64,000 bases of DNA, taken from Clarireedia homoeocarpa. Its lineage: Eukaryota > Ascomycota > Leotiomycetes > Helotiales > Rutstroemiaceae. Within the stretch, counting starts at the first letter, position 1, and every line of letters begins with the position of its first letter. This document shows positions 1 through 10,227 of the stretch, piece by piece. Under the pieces are notes generated by a model, which saw nothing but the letters and a program-made list of their open reading frames with translations, did no database searches and was not told the origin of the DNA. The stretch is from positions 1,860,001-1,924,000 of the forward strand of contig LNKV01000002.1 in NCBI GenBank assembly GCA_001465935.1. The letters run 5' to 3'. The position numbers and the translations under genes are program-made.

Positions 1-1392
1 AGACCTTTCAGACGAAGGTAAACATCGCAGCCCCACCCATACAAGCTTTGTACAGCAATGCCACCACCGAAATATTCAGCATAGGCTCTTCCCAAAGGTA
101 AACCATATCCCAGTCCCGCGATTGAGCTGCTTTCGCCTCCCGCGCCAGACAGCGCATTCAGCGCATCCATATTTCCGTTGCCTAAACTTTGCCCTGGAAG
201 CTCATCTTCATCTGAGAACGTCGTGAATGAATATGACCAAATGTTTGGTAGCACATCCGGACTTATACCACCACCGCGATCACGAATCCGAATGGTCACG
301 CCAGGAGCGGGGTCTTCGAATGGCTTTATCGGAGGGTTTTTATCTAATATTATATCTTGGTTTGCACTTCCACCTTTGTTCATTGTTCCAATTGTAGAAG
401 TTTCTGGCTCGGCAGCAATCGTTATGATGACAGGCTCCTGGGTCCTGCCGGATTCGACGGTCGCACGAAATGCATTTTTGAGCAATTCTGTAATTATGTA
501 TTCCAAGTGAACCGGCACAAATGCAAAGGTGGTATTTGGCTCCCCATCAATGATCCAACTCGGCCTGACGCCATATTTCAATTCGCAGATTTCCGAAACA
601 AAATTTCCACACGCATTGATGATTGACGCGGGGTTAAGAGCTGTGTCTATGACACCAATATAAGACGCCGAGTTTGAAGAATTTGCTACTTCATGGTCTG
701 CCTTATGCGGTTGCGAGGAGAGATGTAAAGCAATGTGTTGCTCGGCGATCAATCGAGTGCCAATTCGAGCACGAAGATGTTCATCCAGAAATCGTGTTAC
801 TTCAGCTGGATTTATATACTTCCTGCATTCGAGAAAGCCTTTTGCGAGTGTAGGAATAGTGTGGGCATGTGTTTCGACAAGGTCTGCCAGCACCTCCGTG
901 AATCTTATTTCGTCCTCGAGACTTGAGATAGTTTCGTAGGGTAGTAGTGTGGAGAGTGAATGGAGATAATTGTTATATATCTTCGAAATATTTGGGTTTG
1001 AGACGACGATGAAAGGCAGGTTTCTCAGAGCTTGTATTCGATGTGCGAGTCGAATTGGGAGTAGATCTAGGGTAAAGTTTGCGGAGGAAAAGAGGGCTTC
1101 TTTCGATAATGGAGGTCGACCATGTCTGCACCGTGAATTAGTCTCGGTTGACAAGGACAAGTGAGAGCACACACTTTACGAGGTCTGCCAAACTCAGCTT
1201 ATACAAAGACTTACTAGCAAGTCTTGCCAGGTCGTCGTCGGCGATGGTTGTTGAGCTCGGCGGATGTGACCATTTATGAGCCGATGGAGAAGGGTAATGT
1301 GCGAAACTAGCAAGATTACGGATCGGCCTTGGTTTATACCCCAGAATGAAATCCCTTTGACAAGATGTCAGTCGTCGAATGCTGCGATTCAT
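1..1392 (-). CDS. Mitochondrial PDK/BCKDK-family protein kinase (3' end beyond window)
   Basis: This kinase phosphorylates the E1 subunit of pyruvate or branched-chain 2-oxoacid dehydrogenase in the mitochondrial matrix and inactivates it. Exon 1 is 1392-1175. A 49-base intron (1174-1126) joins it to exon 2 (1125 down to the edge), giving the family motif HGRPPLS just after the junction. About 447 residues are visible. The N-terminus is Arg/Ser-rich, as in a mitochondrial presequence. The GHKL ATPase fold is clear: N-box ELLKNAFRATVE, G1 box DRGGGISPDV and G2 box GLGYGLPLGRAYAEYFGG, followed by GCDVYLRLKG, which normally lies close to the C-terminus. Only a short tail should therefore be missing. 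Which dehydrogenase it serves cannot be decided from this sequence; yeast Pkp1 and Pkp2 are the relatives. The kinase family is near certain. Confidence 0.9.
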
Positions 1393-2893
1393 GATTGCAA
1401 CGAAAACGATGACGGGAACATAAGCCGATCAACAATGCTACGAATGTGCTACGAATGTGCTACAGTATTACCGCATGGTCTATCGGGTAAGGAATACCCG
1501 CGGTTCCGGCTCGGCTAGGGTGATAGTATGCGCTAGTACCCTACTTTACTTTAACGGCCAATTGTATCTTTGGACGTCTACGAAGTATTTTCATCAGAAT
1601 CTCTTCAATTGAAGATCTGGTCGCTTCATCAGCCAAATTCGAAATCACAACACCCCTCGTGCGAATATACCTGGTCGCTGGTAGTGACTACAGGAGAAGA
1701 GTTTCAGCGATGATTAGATCTTCTATCTATTTGACCCCAAATACATAGCATTTTGGGAAAAGACGCATCCTGGAGTTCTTCATTCTCATAGCCGCTTTCC
1801 ATTATTGATCAAGCTCACCAATCACTACCACAGCCATCATTCAAGTCTTTATGGCCAACCTGGATCACGCGGCTTCGGAGTTTGCGACATTTGCACGTTT
1901 GGTGAACCAGAACCTCCGAAGGCAGCGATGAACGGCATATTGGATTGGATTAGATCGTGTGGGTAGGGAAATCATCCGCAAGAGTTTAGTTCGGTACGTT
2001 TCTTTTTGGCCAATATCTTTGCGGAGATCGGACAGCCAGGTACTGTCGGAGAGTGATATACAGGTAGTCTGCAGACTCATAATGTGTGATTGGAATGGAT
2101 GTTAGTGGTGTGTGGGGCTGTTGCCAGCGAAGGGGAAAAAGCAAGATGATATATACACACTTACCGTATTCTCTGAGTAACTCTTTTAATCTGAGTAGTA
2201 GTTCCTTGGTTGTTTATTGTCTGCTCAATTTGTGGTACGTTCTTATCCCTAGTAGCTGTTTTCAACTTCATTCTATCACTACTTCCAGGGTCAATCTGAA
2301 TTTGGAGACCAGCTTGAAAGATTTCCCTATCGATTTTGGAGATCTTTACACAGGTCTAGGTGGGTGTTACTTGAAGTGTTGAGTTCCATCGAAAAACTTT
2401 CGGATTATGATGTGTCAGTATACATGAGCTGTTACGCATTCTTATCCATGGAAGAAATGACAAGGCTAAGCCCTAACATATAGTCTCAAAGGGGAAGGTT
2501 AATGTGCTCATGCATAAGTTCATGTAACCTCATGCCTTTCCACGCCCACCTCACTTCACGAGGCACGGAATGCATGACTAGTAGCGAATCAATCGTTGAA
2601 ACTCTGTTTAGTTTGTCGTTCGAGGTCACAGAGTCTTACATAGAAGTTAGGAGTGCGGCTGAGTGATGAAGGAACCTCTCAGGGCATCCCACCTCAAAAC
2701 ACCAGTGATTTTATTCCATTGCTCAAAGGCGCTTTCTTTATATGATTCGGTCTCGTACCCGGATAAGATAAAACTCATGCTGCAGAGCACGAACTTGTCA
2801 ATTCTTGCTGTCATTCATCATCTACCAGTACTTACTATTACATACTATTCTGAGCATTAACGTTCCATCCATTAAACACATGCTGCAGCCAAT
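1393..2893. other. Intergenic region, no gene recognised
   Basis: This holds the 5' flanks of the leftward kinase gene and the rightward NLR gene. A 12-base direct duplication of acgaatgtgcta lies near 1439-1463. Short open frames occur on both strands (for example 1865-2080 minus and 2086-2382 plus), but none shows a domain, a signal peptide or splice-joined continuation. Confidence 0.5.
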
Positions 2894-5800
2894 ATGGAAG
2901 AGACTATAACACTTCCTCCCGATGACTACACTGTCGGCTGGATTTGTGCCATCGAAACAGAGCTCAAAGTCGCCAGGGCCATGTTAGACAAAACTCATTC
3001 GGCCATCATTGAGCGGGATCCAAATGATGACAACATTTACACCTTGGGCAGTGTCGGACAGCACAATGTTGTCATTGCTTGTTTGCCAGAATACGGAATT
3101 GCTACTGCAGCTACTGCCGCGAAAGATCTAATGCGTACCTTTCGAAATGTTAAATTTGGTCTGATGGTTGGCATTGGCGGAGGCATTCCTAGTGCTGAAC
3201 ATGATATTCGCCTTGGAGATGTTGTTGTCTCTATGCCTACCGACACCGATGGAGGAGTCATTCAATATGACCTCGGCAGGTATGAGAAGGAAGGGTTTCG
3301 TCGAAAAGGGAGTTTAAACAAGCCTCCAAGGCTGTTAAGATCAGCTGCGATTCAGATAAACACAACAGCAACAACACCGAAAGACATAGCCCAGTTGATC
3401 ACACAGGCGTGGGAACGAATCGGGGCCGACCTCGAAGACGACGAGAATGAATGGATGTACCCTGGCGTGAAAAGGGATGTTTTATTCAAACAGAGTTTCG
3501 ATCACATTGGCCATAATCCTACATGCGCTGAATGTGCGCAGCAGGGGCTTATGCTACAGCGAAGTCTCCGTAAGAGCACTTATCCGAAGATACATCGGGG
3601 TAACATCGCTTCCGGGAACACAGTCATGAAAAACGCGATGGAGCGGGATGCTTTGGCGAAGGCAGAGAATGTTATCTGTTTTGAAATGGAAGCAGCGGGT
3701 TTGATGGATTCCTTCCCCTGCTTAGTGATTAGGGGTGTCAGCGACTACGCCGACACGCATAAGAATGGGGATTGGCAACCTTATGCTGCAGCAGTAGCTG
3801 CAGCATATGCTAAATTGCTTCTCTCGGTGGTCCCTCCAGCGCATGTAAAGAAGCTGGAGCCTATCCAATTAAGTAAGTAGAAAGCTTGATGGCGTTGCTA
3901 GATCTCGGTTTTGGCCGTGCATCTATGAGGAGGGTGAGCCTATATATCTGTATCTTGTGCACGACGGAAGAGCAGGCTTAATTAAATATTTCTTCACAAT
4001 CAACACACTATATCTAGGCTTCACTGCCGGCGTGTGCGTTCGAAGTATTTAAGATGGTGTTAATATACTTCTCTTGCATCCAACTTCATGGTCTCCCTGA
4101 TAAGCTAATCCTTTCGTCTAGAAAATAAACATTGGGTTGTTCCGAGTACTAAAAAAGTGTCTATCCACTTCACTGGTCGAAAAAAGATACTTGAGAGACT
4201 GGGCGAGAGCCTATGCCCGGCAACGAGTAAAGGAATAGAACGGGGTGGGACATTTGTCATTCAAGGGATGGGTGGAGCAGGAAAAAGTCAAATTTGTGTG
4301 AAATTTGCAGATGAGAATCGCGAAAGGTATGACAGTCCACTACAGTAGTAACATTGATTCGCGGCCGCTTTTCGCTAACATCAAAGATTCTGGGGGGTAT
4401 TCTGGGTAGATGGCACCACCGAGGAAACCATAAAACGAAGTTTTGTAGATATTGGAACGTCATGGCAGAAAGAATCTTCGACTCCGGAAACAGTAATGCG
4501 TTGGCTGGCAAACGAACAACAACCTTGGCTTCTAATATTGGACAACTGCGATGATATTAATCTTGATTACAATCCATATGTCCTCTCTGGGCATCGGGGG
4601 AGTATCATTATGACTACGCGCAATCCTGAATGTCGTCATTTCGGTGACGCCGGCCGCGAAGTCATTAATTCGATTGAAATAGAAGACGCTGTGACGCTTC
4701 TCTGTCGAGCTTGTGAGCTAGATGAAAAGTCATGGCCGCAGTTGAAACCAGCAGCGCAAAAGATTGCTGAACAGCTTCACTGCCATCCTTTGGCTTTAAC
4801 GCAAGCTGGTGCATACATCTCCCAGAAACGTTGCTCAATAGATAGTTATCTACGTCTTTTCGAGTCCGAGAAGAAAGAGCTGTGCAAAAATCATATCAAG
4901 CAAGGAAAGTCGGATTACGGAGGTGTGTATGCAACATTCGAGGTCTCCGCCACAGCAATGAGCAAGTCTCCCGAGAAGGCATGTCACTACGCGTTGGAGC
5001 TGCTCAACATTCTTGCCTACCTGTATCGAGAGGATGTGACAGAAGAGATGTTTCTCCGAGTGTGGAATCAATCCTCGAGGAATTTACAGGAGGACGACGC
5101 GGACGATATACTAGCTTTCTCTACCTGGCACTACGGCCAGCTGCCCAAATTCATTATCAGCAGGCAACAGGAAATGAAACTTCAAAAGAATGAAAATCTT
5201 CCGGACCTCCAACTCTCCTATCTACGTGAAGCGAGGAATACATTGCAATCGTTTTCTCTGGTGAGCGTCTCAGAGACTTGCAGCATATCTATGCACCCAC
5301 TAGCGCATGCATGGGCCAAGGACCGATTACAGATTCATTGCCAGAATCGAGCCTGGGTATCTGCGTCAACGGTCATTGCGATGTCAATCGAGGGTATCGC
5401 CATGATGCAAGAGTACTTCAGAAACATCAATATGCACATCAACTTTTGCTTTGGAAACAAACCAAAAGACCTCTTGGATAATGCAGCTTTTCAAATATGC
5501 ATCATGCTCTACCGTTTCTGGTGGGTCCCATATAGGTTACGGGACAACCATGGTGGGGCAAAGATACTAGCGACTTTGCAAGGACAAATAAACTTAGAAG
5601 CAAAGATAAGAAAACCATCAATGAATTGGAGTTATATCCAATATCTTTCAGCACTAGAAAAATATGACTTGAAGAAGCTCCAAGAAGCAAAAGAGATCCT
5701 TGAAGAGATAATGGAATTTTATCAGGTGTCGCGACCATGGAAAAATCATCATTTGGCCGCTGTACGAGAAAGTCTAACATTCACCTACGTAAATTTAGGT

Positions 5801-6955
5801 AATATTGGAGTAGCTAAGGGTTTACTGAAACGACTTGTACGAATATCACCGACTGATTCCAGACCACAATATGAACTTGCGGGAATTTATTACCGTGCAC
5901 ACGAATATCACAAAGCGAAGAAAGTTTTCAAGAAAGCTTTGAAACTTGAAAGTGAAAGTGAAAGTGAAAGTTTTTCCAGTTTGCGTGAACTAGCAAAAGT
6001 TTATTTGGGGTTGGGAGATTACAGAAAGGTGTTACTTATTGGAAAAGATGTCTACTATCGAACGAAAAAACTTTTCCATGAAAAACACACAGAAACTTTG
6101 GATCAAATGCACATTCTAGCAATTACATATCGCAATCTTGGGCAGTATAAACAGGCGATAATGATAGCGAAGCACGTTGTTCGTGTGAGGAGAGAGATCT
6201 TGGATGCTAAAGGTCTACTTAGTGCGGAATGTCTACTTTCCAAATGCATTGATGAACAAGATGAAACAGAAAATTGGGAAACGGACAACGAAGACGACAC
6301 AGCCAGTGTGGCGACAGAGAACGAATGCAATATCGATGTCCAGGCTTCCAAGAACGTGGAGAGCCTTAACATTGGAAACCATATCGCATCAGAGCTCGTG
6401 CAGGCGACATACCAGCCCAGTTATTCAGTTCACACCTCGGAACCGGGAGACGACGTAAACCTAGTTGGAACTTCAACAAGAGCATTGAGTAAGATACCTA
6501 AGTCCAAGTCCTGTTTCAGCTTAGTGAGTCCTGACGATGGCTCTGATGGAGAATCGTACGTTCTTTCGGAGGGGGAGGCCTACGAGTTATCGGACGCAGA
6601 ATCGTGTGCTATATCGGTAGCAGAAACTTGTGAGATATCTGATGCAGAATCATATTCTATTTCCTCCGAATCATCACTGGAATTCTCAGACGGTGAAGAC
6701 CCAGAAGTGCAAGAGCTCTTAGCGCGTTTGCCGCTTCTTGACCCAGAATATGATGAAACAAGGTCGCATCTAACCTCGAATGAACGGTCTCAACGTCCGT
6801 CACATTCTGGTGATCATCATCACTCGGCCCTCAACGAACAGATTCCGTCAGTGAATGCAGACGTTGACATGAGTGAGATGGATATCCCGCCATCAAAAGT
6901 CAAGGAAAGAAGAAGGCGAAAATTATTCCGAGGAAAACGTTGCAAAGTTCAATAA
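2894..6955 (+). CDS. PNP-NB-ARC-TPR NLR-type receptor
   Basis: This is a predicted fungal NOD-like receptor of the kind linked to non-self recognition and regulated cell death. There are three exons, 2894-3872, 4122-4326 and 4387-6955, with introns of 249 and 60 bases, and both junctions keep frame (1250 aa). Residues 10-310 are a purine/uridine phosphorylase-type domain with VGIGGGIPS, RLGDVVVS and the C-terminal signature CFEMEAAGLMDSFPCLVIRG followed by SDYAD. A linker (HWVVP...FTGR) leads to NB-ARC with P-loop GMGGAGKS at 375-382, kinase-2 LLILDNCDD and an MTTRNP motif. Degenerate TPR helices occupy about 860-1010. The tail is acidic and Ser-rich, with six 8-residue repeats (about 1118-1165), then a polybasic end RRRRKLFRGKRCKVQ. 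The last four residues, CKVQ, resemble a CaaX box. It is intact as read. Effector activity of the phosphorylase domain is inferred from the family. Confidence 0.92.
6554..6697 (+). repeat. Six in-frame 24-base repeats coding an 8-residue S/D/E motif
   Basis: Within the NLR tail the reading frame gives six consecutive octapeptides: SYVLSEGE, AYELSDAE, SCAISVAE, TCEISDAE, SYSISSES and SLEFSDGE. Hydrophobic-x-hydrophobic positions alternate with acidic and serine residues, and several serines precede acidic residues as in casein kinase 2 sites. The DNA copies have diverged, so this is an old repeat. Confidence 0.8.
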
Positions 6956-8183
6956 ACTTGAGGTTTGGCCAACTCAGATGAACTATTACAGTGCAGTCTA
7001 GCTAATATCACAAAAAGGAAAGATATATTACACTTATATGTCCTGATCGGTAGCGCCACTATTGGAAGAGGCCTAAGAAGGTAACTCAGCGTTAGCCCAT
7101 AAGGTCTCAGGGATAGACTATATACTAATTGTACATTCATCTTAGGGAGGTTTTGACGTATAGTACGAGAGCTGATTTAGGGTGAGAATGCGACAGCCAG
7201 CGGCTATATAGTTGCGTGATGTATTATGGTAGAACTCAGGGTGTTTCGTGGATAGGAGATGTGTCTACGATCTCTTCAAGTATCTATAGACTTCCGTGCA
7301 GAGTAGATGTGACACCGAATAAAGACTTTCGACTTTGCATGTCATCTTCCGAGAGTGCGTGAAGGATTGCAATAGGCCTTGCTTCTGTTTGTATTAGCTC
7401 ATCCCAATAAGATTAATAGCTAGCCGTGTTCCATATCCGTTGTTACTAATATTTACCTCACCCTTAACAGGTGTTCTGTGAATTTAGTCTTCAGCATGCG
7501 TCTTGTCTGAAGTTATGTGATGACTAATTAAGGTTAAGGTTAAGCGACGAGATGAAGGGGTAGAAATAGTAATCACACTAGTGAGAAAGAGGGGCGTGAA
7601 GGGCTCAGGTGCTGCTGTAGCTGTATCAAGGCACTTCCTTTTAAGCACTTTGTCAATGGGAAATTGTGGCATGTGTACAGTATCAGCATTTATACCAGGG
7701 CAAATCCTTTCGCCTGACGAGTAAGAAGGAGCTATGAATTCTGAAATTGCGCATATGGAGTTGTGCGTCACTCACAGAAATGATGGTTCAGTGGGAATAA
7801 AAAGAAAGTGCAATCTGGAGCATAAAGCTGTAGTATTAAGAGTAGTCTAGAGTGTCTCTATATAGACAAAGATAAGGGCTAGACGCCAAGAATAACGTGA
7901 CATGGCATCATATGAGTGAATCTCTCTTTGTAATCTCCTTCTGTAGTGCCTAATCTTACAAGTTCGCTTTCGCCCACTAGCTGTATCGTGCGTGCTTCGA
8001 TTAAGACACCCGCATCGCGACTACTCTGCGCGAAAGAAGATTTCACTCTTACTTATATGTACTGGTGTTTTCTCAAAGGCTTCCAATATCAAACTATCGA
8101 TGCAATATGCCATAAACTCTCACAGACCCAACTCAACGACCAACACCCATCTGCCTAACCTCAAGTAATCCAACATTTCAAGC
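6956..8183. other. Intergenic region, no gene recognised
   Basis: This is the 3' flank of the NLR and the 3' flank of the leftward inhibitor gene. A minus-strand frame at 7771-7484 contains SSGERICPG, which resembles a P450 haem loop, but nothing around it fits P450. No RNA gene or repeat was recognised. Confidence 0.45.
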
Positions 8184-8554
8184 TCACTGCGTCGTCATAA
8201 CTCCATCGGCCTCGACGTTTTCTACATACGGGTGTGCATCGAAAGCACCGACAGCATCGTCTGGCAATGTAGCGCTATCGATCGCTGTTAGTCTTTGAGG
8301 TCTAGCTAGCGGAAAAGAACCCACCTAAATCCTTTGAAGATGGTATACTCATGTTCGATCGTGCCTCCTTGGCTTTTGATTTCATCCTTCAGTCTTTGCT
8401 TTTGTTAGAACTATACATAGATAATTGCGCTGCAGAATTCCTACGCGGATAATTCTTCGTCCGTGGCATTGTCTTTGCAGGTGAACTGTGAGTTTTGTTA
8501 GCGAATGCTGGATTTGGTGATGTGGGAATAAATGAGTACTATGTAGGCAGGCAT
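8184..8554 (-). CDS. Peptidase inhibitor I9 family protein (proteinase B inhibitor Pbi2-like), copy 1
   Basis: This small cytosolic inhibitor resembles the propeptide of subtilisin-type proteases. Yeast Pbi2 inhibits vacuolar proteinase B and assists vacuole fusion. Four tiny exons (8554-8540, 8485-8445, 8393-8325, 8274-8184) with introns of 54, 51 and 50 bases splice in frame to 71 residues, close to the 75 of Pbi2. The product begins MPAYIFTCKDNATDEELSAL. It continues with KSQGGTIEHEYTIFKGF, the conserved GG..I.HEY...KGF core, and ends YVENVEADGVMTTQ, matching the family's C-terminal V..VE.D..V.TQ pattern. No exon exceeds 91 bases, so simple ORF finding misses it. A paralogue lies upstream on the same strand with two introns at matching positions and phase. 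Confidence 0.82.
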
Positions 8555-9096
8555 GTTGAGATTGTGATATTGTGTTACGAAGGAGAATTCGGTGTTGGAA
8601 TGTAGGTTGTTGAGGATGCAAGAGTTTATGATCTGACTACGGAAGATGCGTCGTCTTATCCTCCTTGGCGGCGGGGTCGACGTGGCGAAGATAGCTATGA
8701 ATTAGGCAGGTGAAACAAAAAAGCACACATAGTATCACACACTCTGCTCTGTGCCATGGTAATGGATATGTCTCACTTGACGGCTTGATGCGGTTTACCT
8801 GTTGATTGCATTTTCTAAGCATTTAGAGCTACGAGCAACTACTGGTATCATCTCATTGACGGACAAGCTGATATCATAAGTTGCTTAGGGGCATTCGCAT
8901 AACTGTTTGTCGTTCGCTTTCTTTTGTGTATCGCGCATAAAGAGAACACACAACAAGGATGACACACAGTTGGGCAAGGCGAACTTGCAACAAGATTGCT
9001 GTCATTCATTGTGTCTACGAAATAACCTGCTCCATACCAAAACCAAAACCCCACGCCCCGAACCTAACCGAGTATCCCATGTTCCCTTTCTATGAT
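8555..9096. other. Spacer between the two inhibitor genes
   Basis: This should carry the promoter of the downstream copy (8184-8554) and the terminator of the upstream copy (9097-9492), both transcribed leftward. No further exon or repeat was recognised. Confidence 0.45.
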
Positions 9097-9492
9097 CTAC
9101 TGGGTCGTAACTTTGCCATCGGCAGACTCAGTAGAGACATGGTCGACGGAATCAAGGGCGTGCACCGCTCCAGGTTTGAAAACAACACTGGATTTACATT
9201 AGTATCTGCAACGTGGTGGAGATCTGCCGTTGAATGTTCAAGGTCGAGTGACTTACGAGAATCCAGGGTAGAGCGAAGATTTGTCGTAGATGTAGCCTCC
9301 TGCTTCCTCGGCCTTCTTGATTGCCCTAATCACTATCAGTACAGGTGGTCCATGAAAAGCGACAGGAGGAAGAGCCAGGTCAGTCCAAGGGTGAATCACG
9401 TACTCTTTCAGCTGCTTCTGTTGAGTCTCTTCGGGAATCGGTTGGTTGTTCTTGTCCTTATCGGCGATGGTGACCTTGAAGGTGTTAGGCAT
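9097..9492 (-). CDS. Peptidase inhibitor I9 family protein (Pbi2-like), copy 2
   Basis: This is a second I9-type proteinase inhibitor in tandem with the copy at 8184-8554. Exons 9492-9404, 9325-9257 and 9187-9097, with introns of 78 and 69 bases, give 82 residues. The product starts MPNTFKVTIADKDKNNQ. It contains KKAEEAGGYIYDKSSLYPGF, corresponding to the GG-I-x-(H)EY-x-x-x-KGF core, and ends VSTESADGKVTTQ. Both introns sit where introns 2 and 3 of copy 1 sit, in the same phase, so the two genes arose by duplication. Copy 2 has an insertion after strand one and has lost the HEY residues of copy 1. An upstream ATG at 9585-9583 opens MSEDSIPKEYEGG and could be an uORF or an extra first exon, so the start is less sure than the fold. 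Confidence 0.78.
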
Positions 9493-10227
9493 GTACTCAT
9501 GTACTCTAGATGGGAGCTGGGTGATTCCCTACCAGGATCTTCTCCCCACCCTCGTACTCCTTGGGAATGCTATCTTCAGACATGTTGGCTTTGGTGGTTG
9601 AGATTATTGAACGTTTGATGATGTGAACTGAGTGGTGATTTGAGGACTGGTAGAGCGTTGGTAAGAGTGTTGTGTATGAGAAGTAATACAAGGACAGAGG
9701 GGTAATCGCGGTCCTTATGTACGACCACTCGTTCCACATGCAATGTTGATGCCCACTTTCAGGACCCCGCCCCGCAGTCTCATTGATCACTGGAGCACAT
9801 TTGGAGGAGGCTAAGTAAGTACGTCATCTCAGCTTGCTGTCAGACACGTATTGAAATGCTGCCTGAATATGCGTACGGACAGCTCTAGGCCTTTTGTTCT
9901 ACAATTCGTCTCACCAAAGAAGATTGATTCGATGAGCAGATGTCTAACATATCCACTATTACTGAGACCTTGAAAAACAAGGAAGCTTCGTACCCTCTCG
10001 TCAGAAGTCACAAGTCCCAACTTCAGCCACACTTGCATCCACAAAATCAGATAAGCGATAACGAGGGGCAGAATGCTACACTAGCCTTCTTTAAGCTAGT
10101 GCACCGTCGGGGTAAATTTCAAAGTGTGCCGATGGTGATAAAAAAATTATTGCGAGAAGGTCCAGAACTTCTAATGCCGTTGTCGTTGCACTGAGAAAAG
10201 GGCTTATAGTGCCTCAATTCGTCAACC
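9493..10227. other. Divergent 5' region of the inhibitor copy 2 and BMS1
   Basis: This region separates a leftward and a rightward gene and should hold both promoters. It includes the 26-codon upstream frame at 9585-9506 (minus) noted for the inhibitor. The sequence gagtacatgagtacatg beside the inhibitor start is a short direct repeat that makes the 5' splice choice ambiguous. No other gene was seen. Confidence 0.45.

Noticed and set aside
7484..7771. Minus-strand frame with SSGERICPG resembling the cytochrome P450 haem loop
   Set aside because: No ExxR, no PERF-like motif and no helical sequence around it; the rest of the frame is low in coding character. A short chance match is more likely.
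8959..9618. 219-codon plus-strand open frame
   Set aside because: It is the antisense shadow of the I9 inhibitor gene at 9097-9492, whose exons match a known family.
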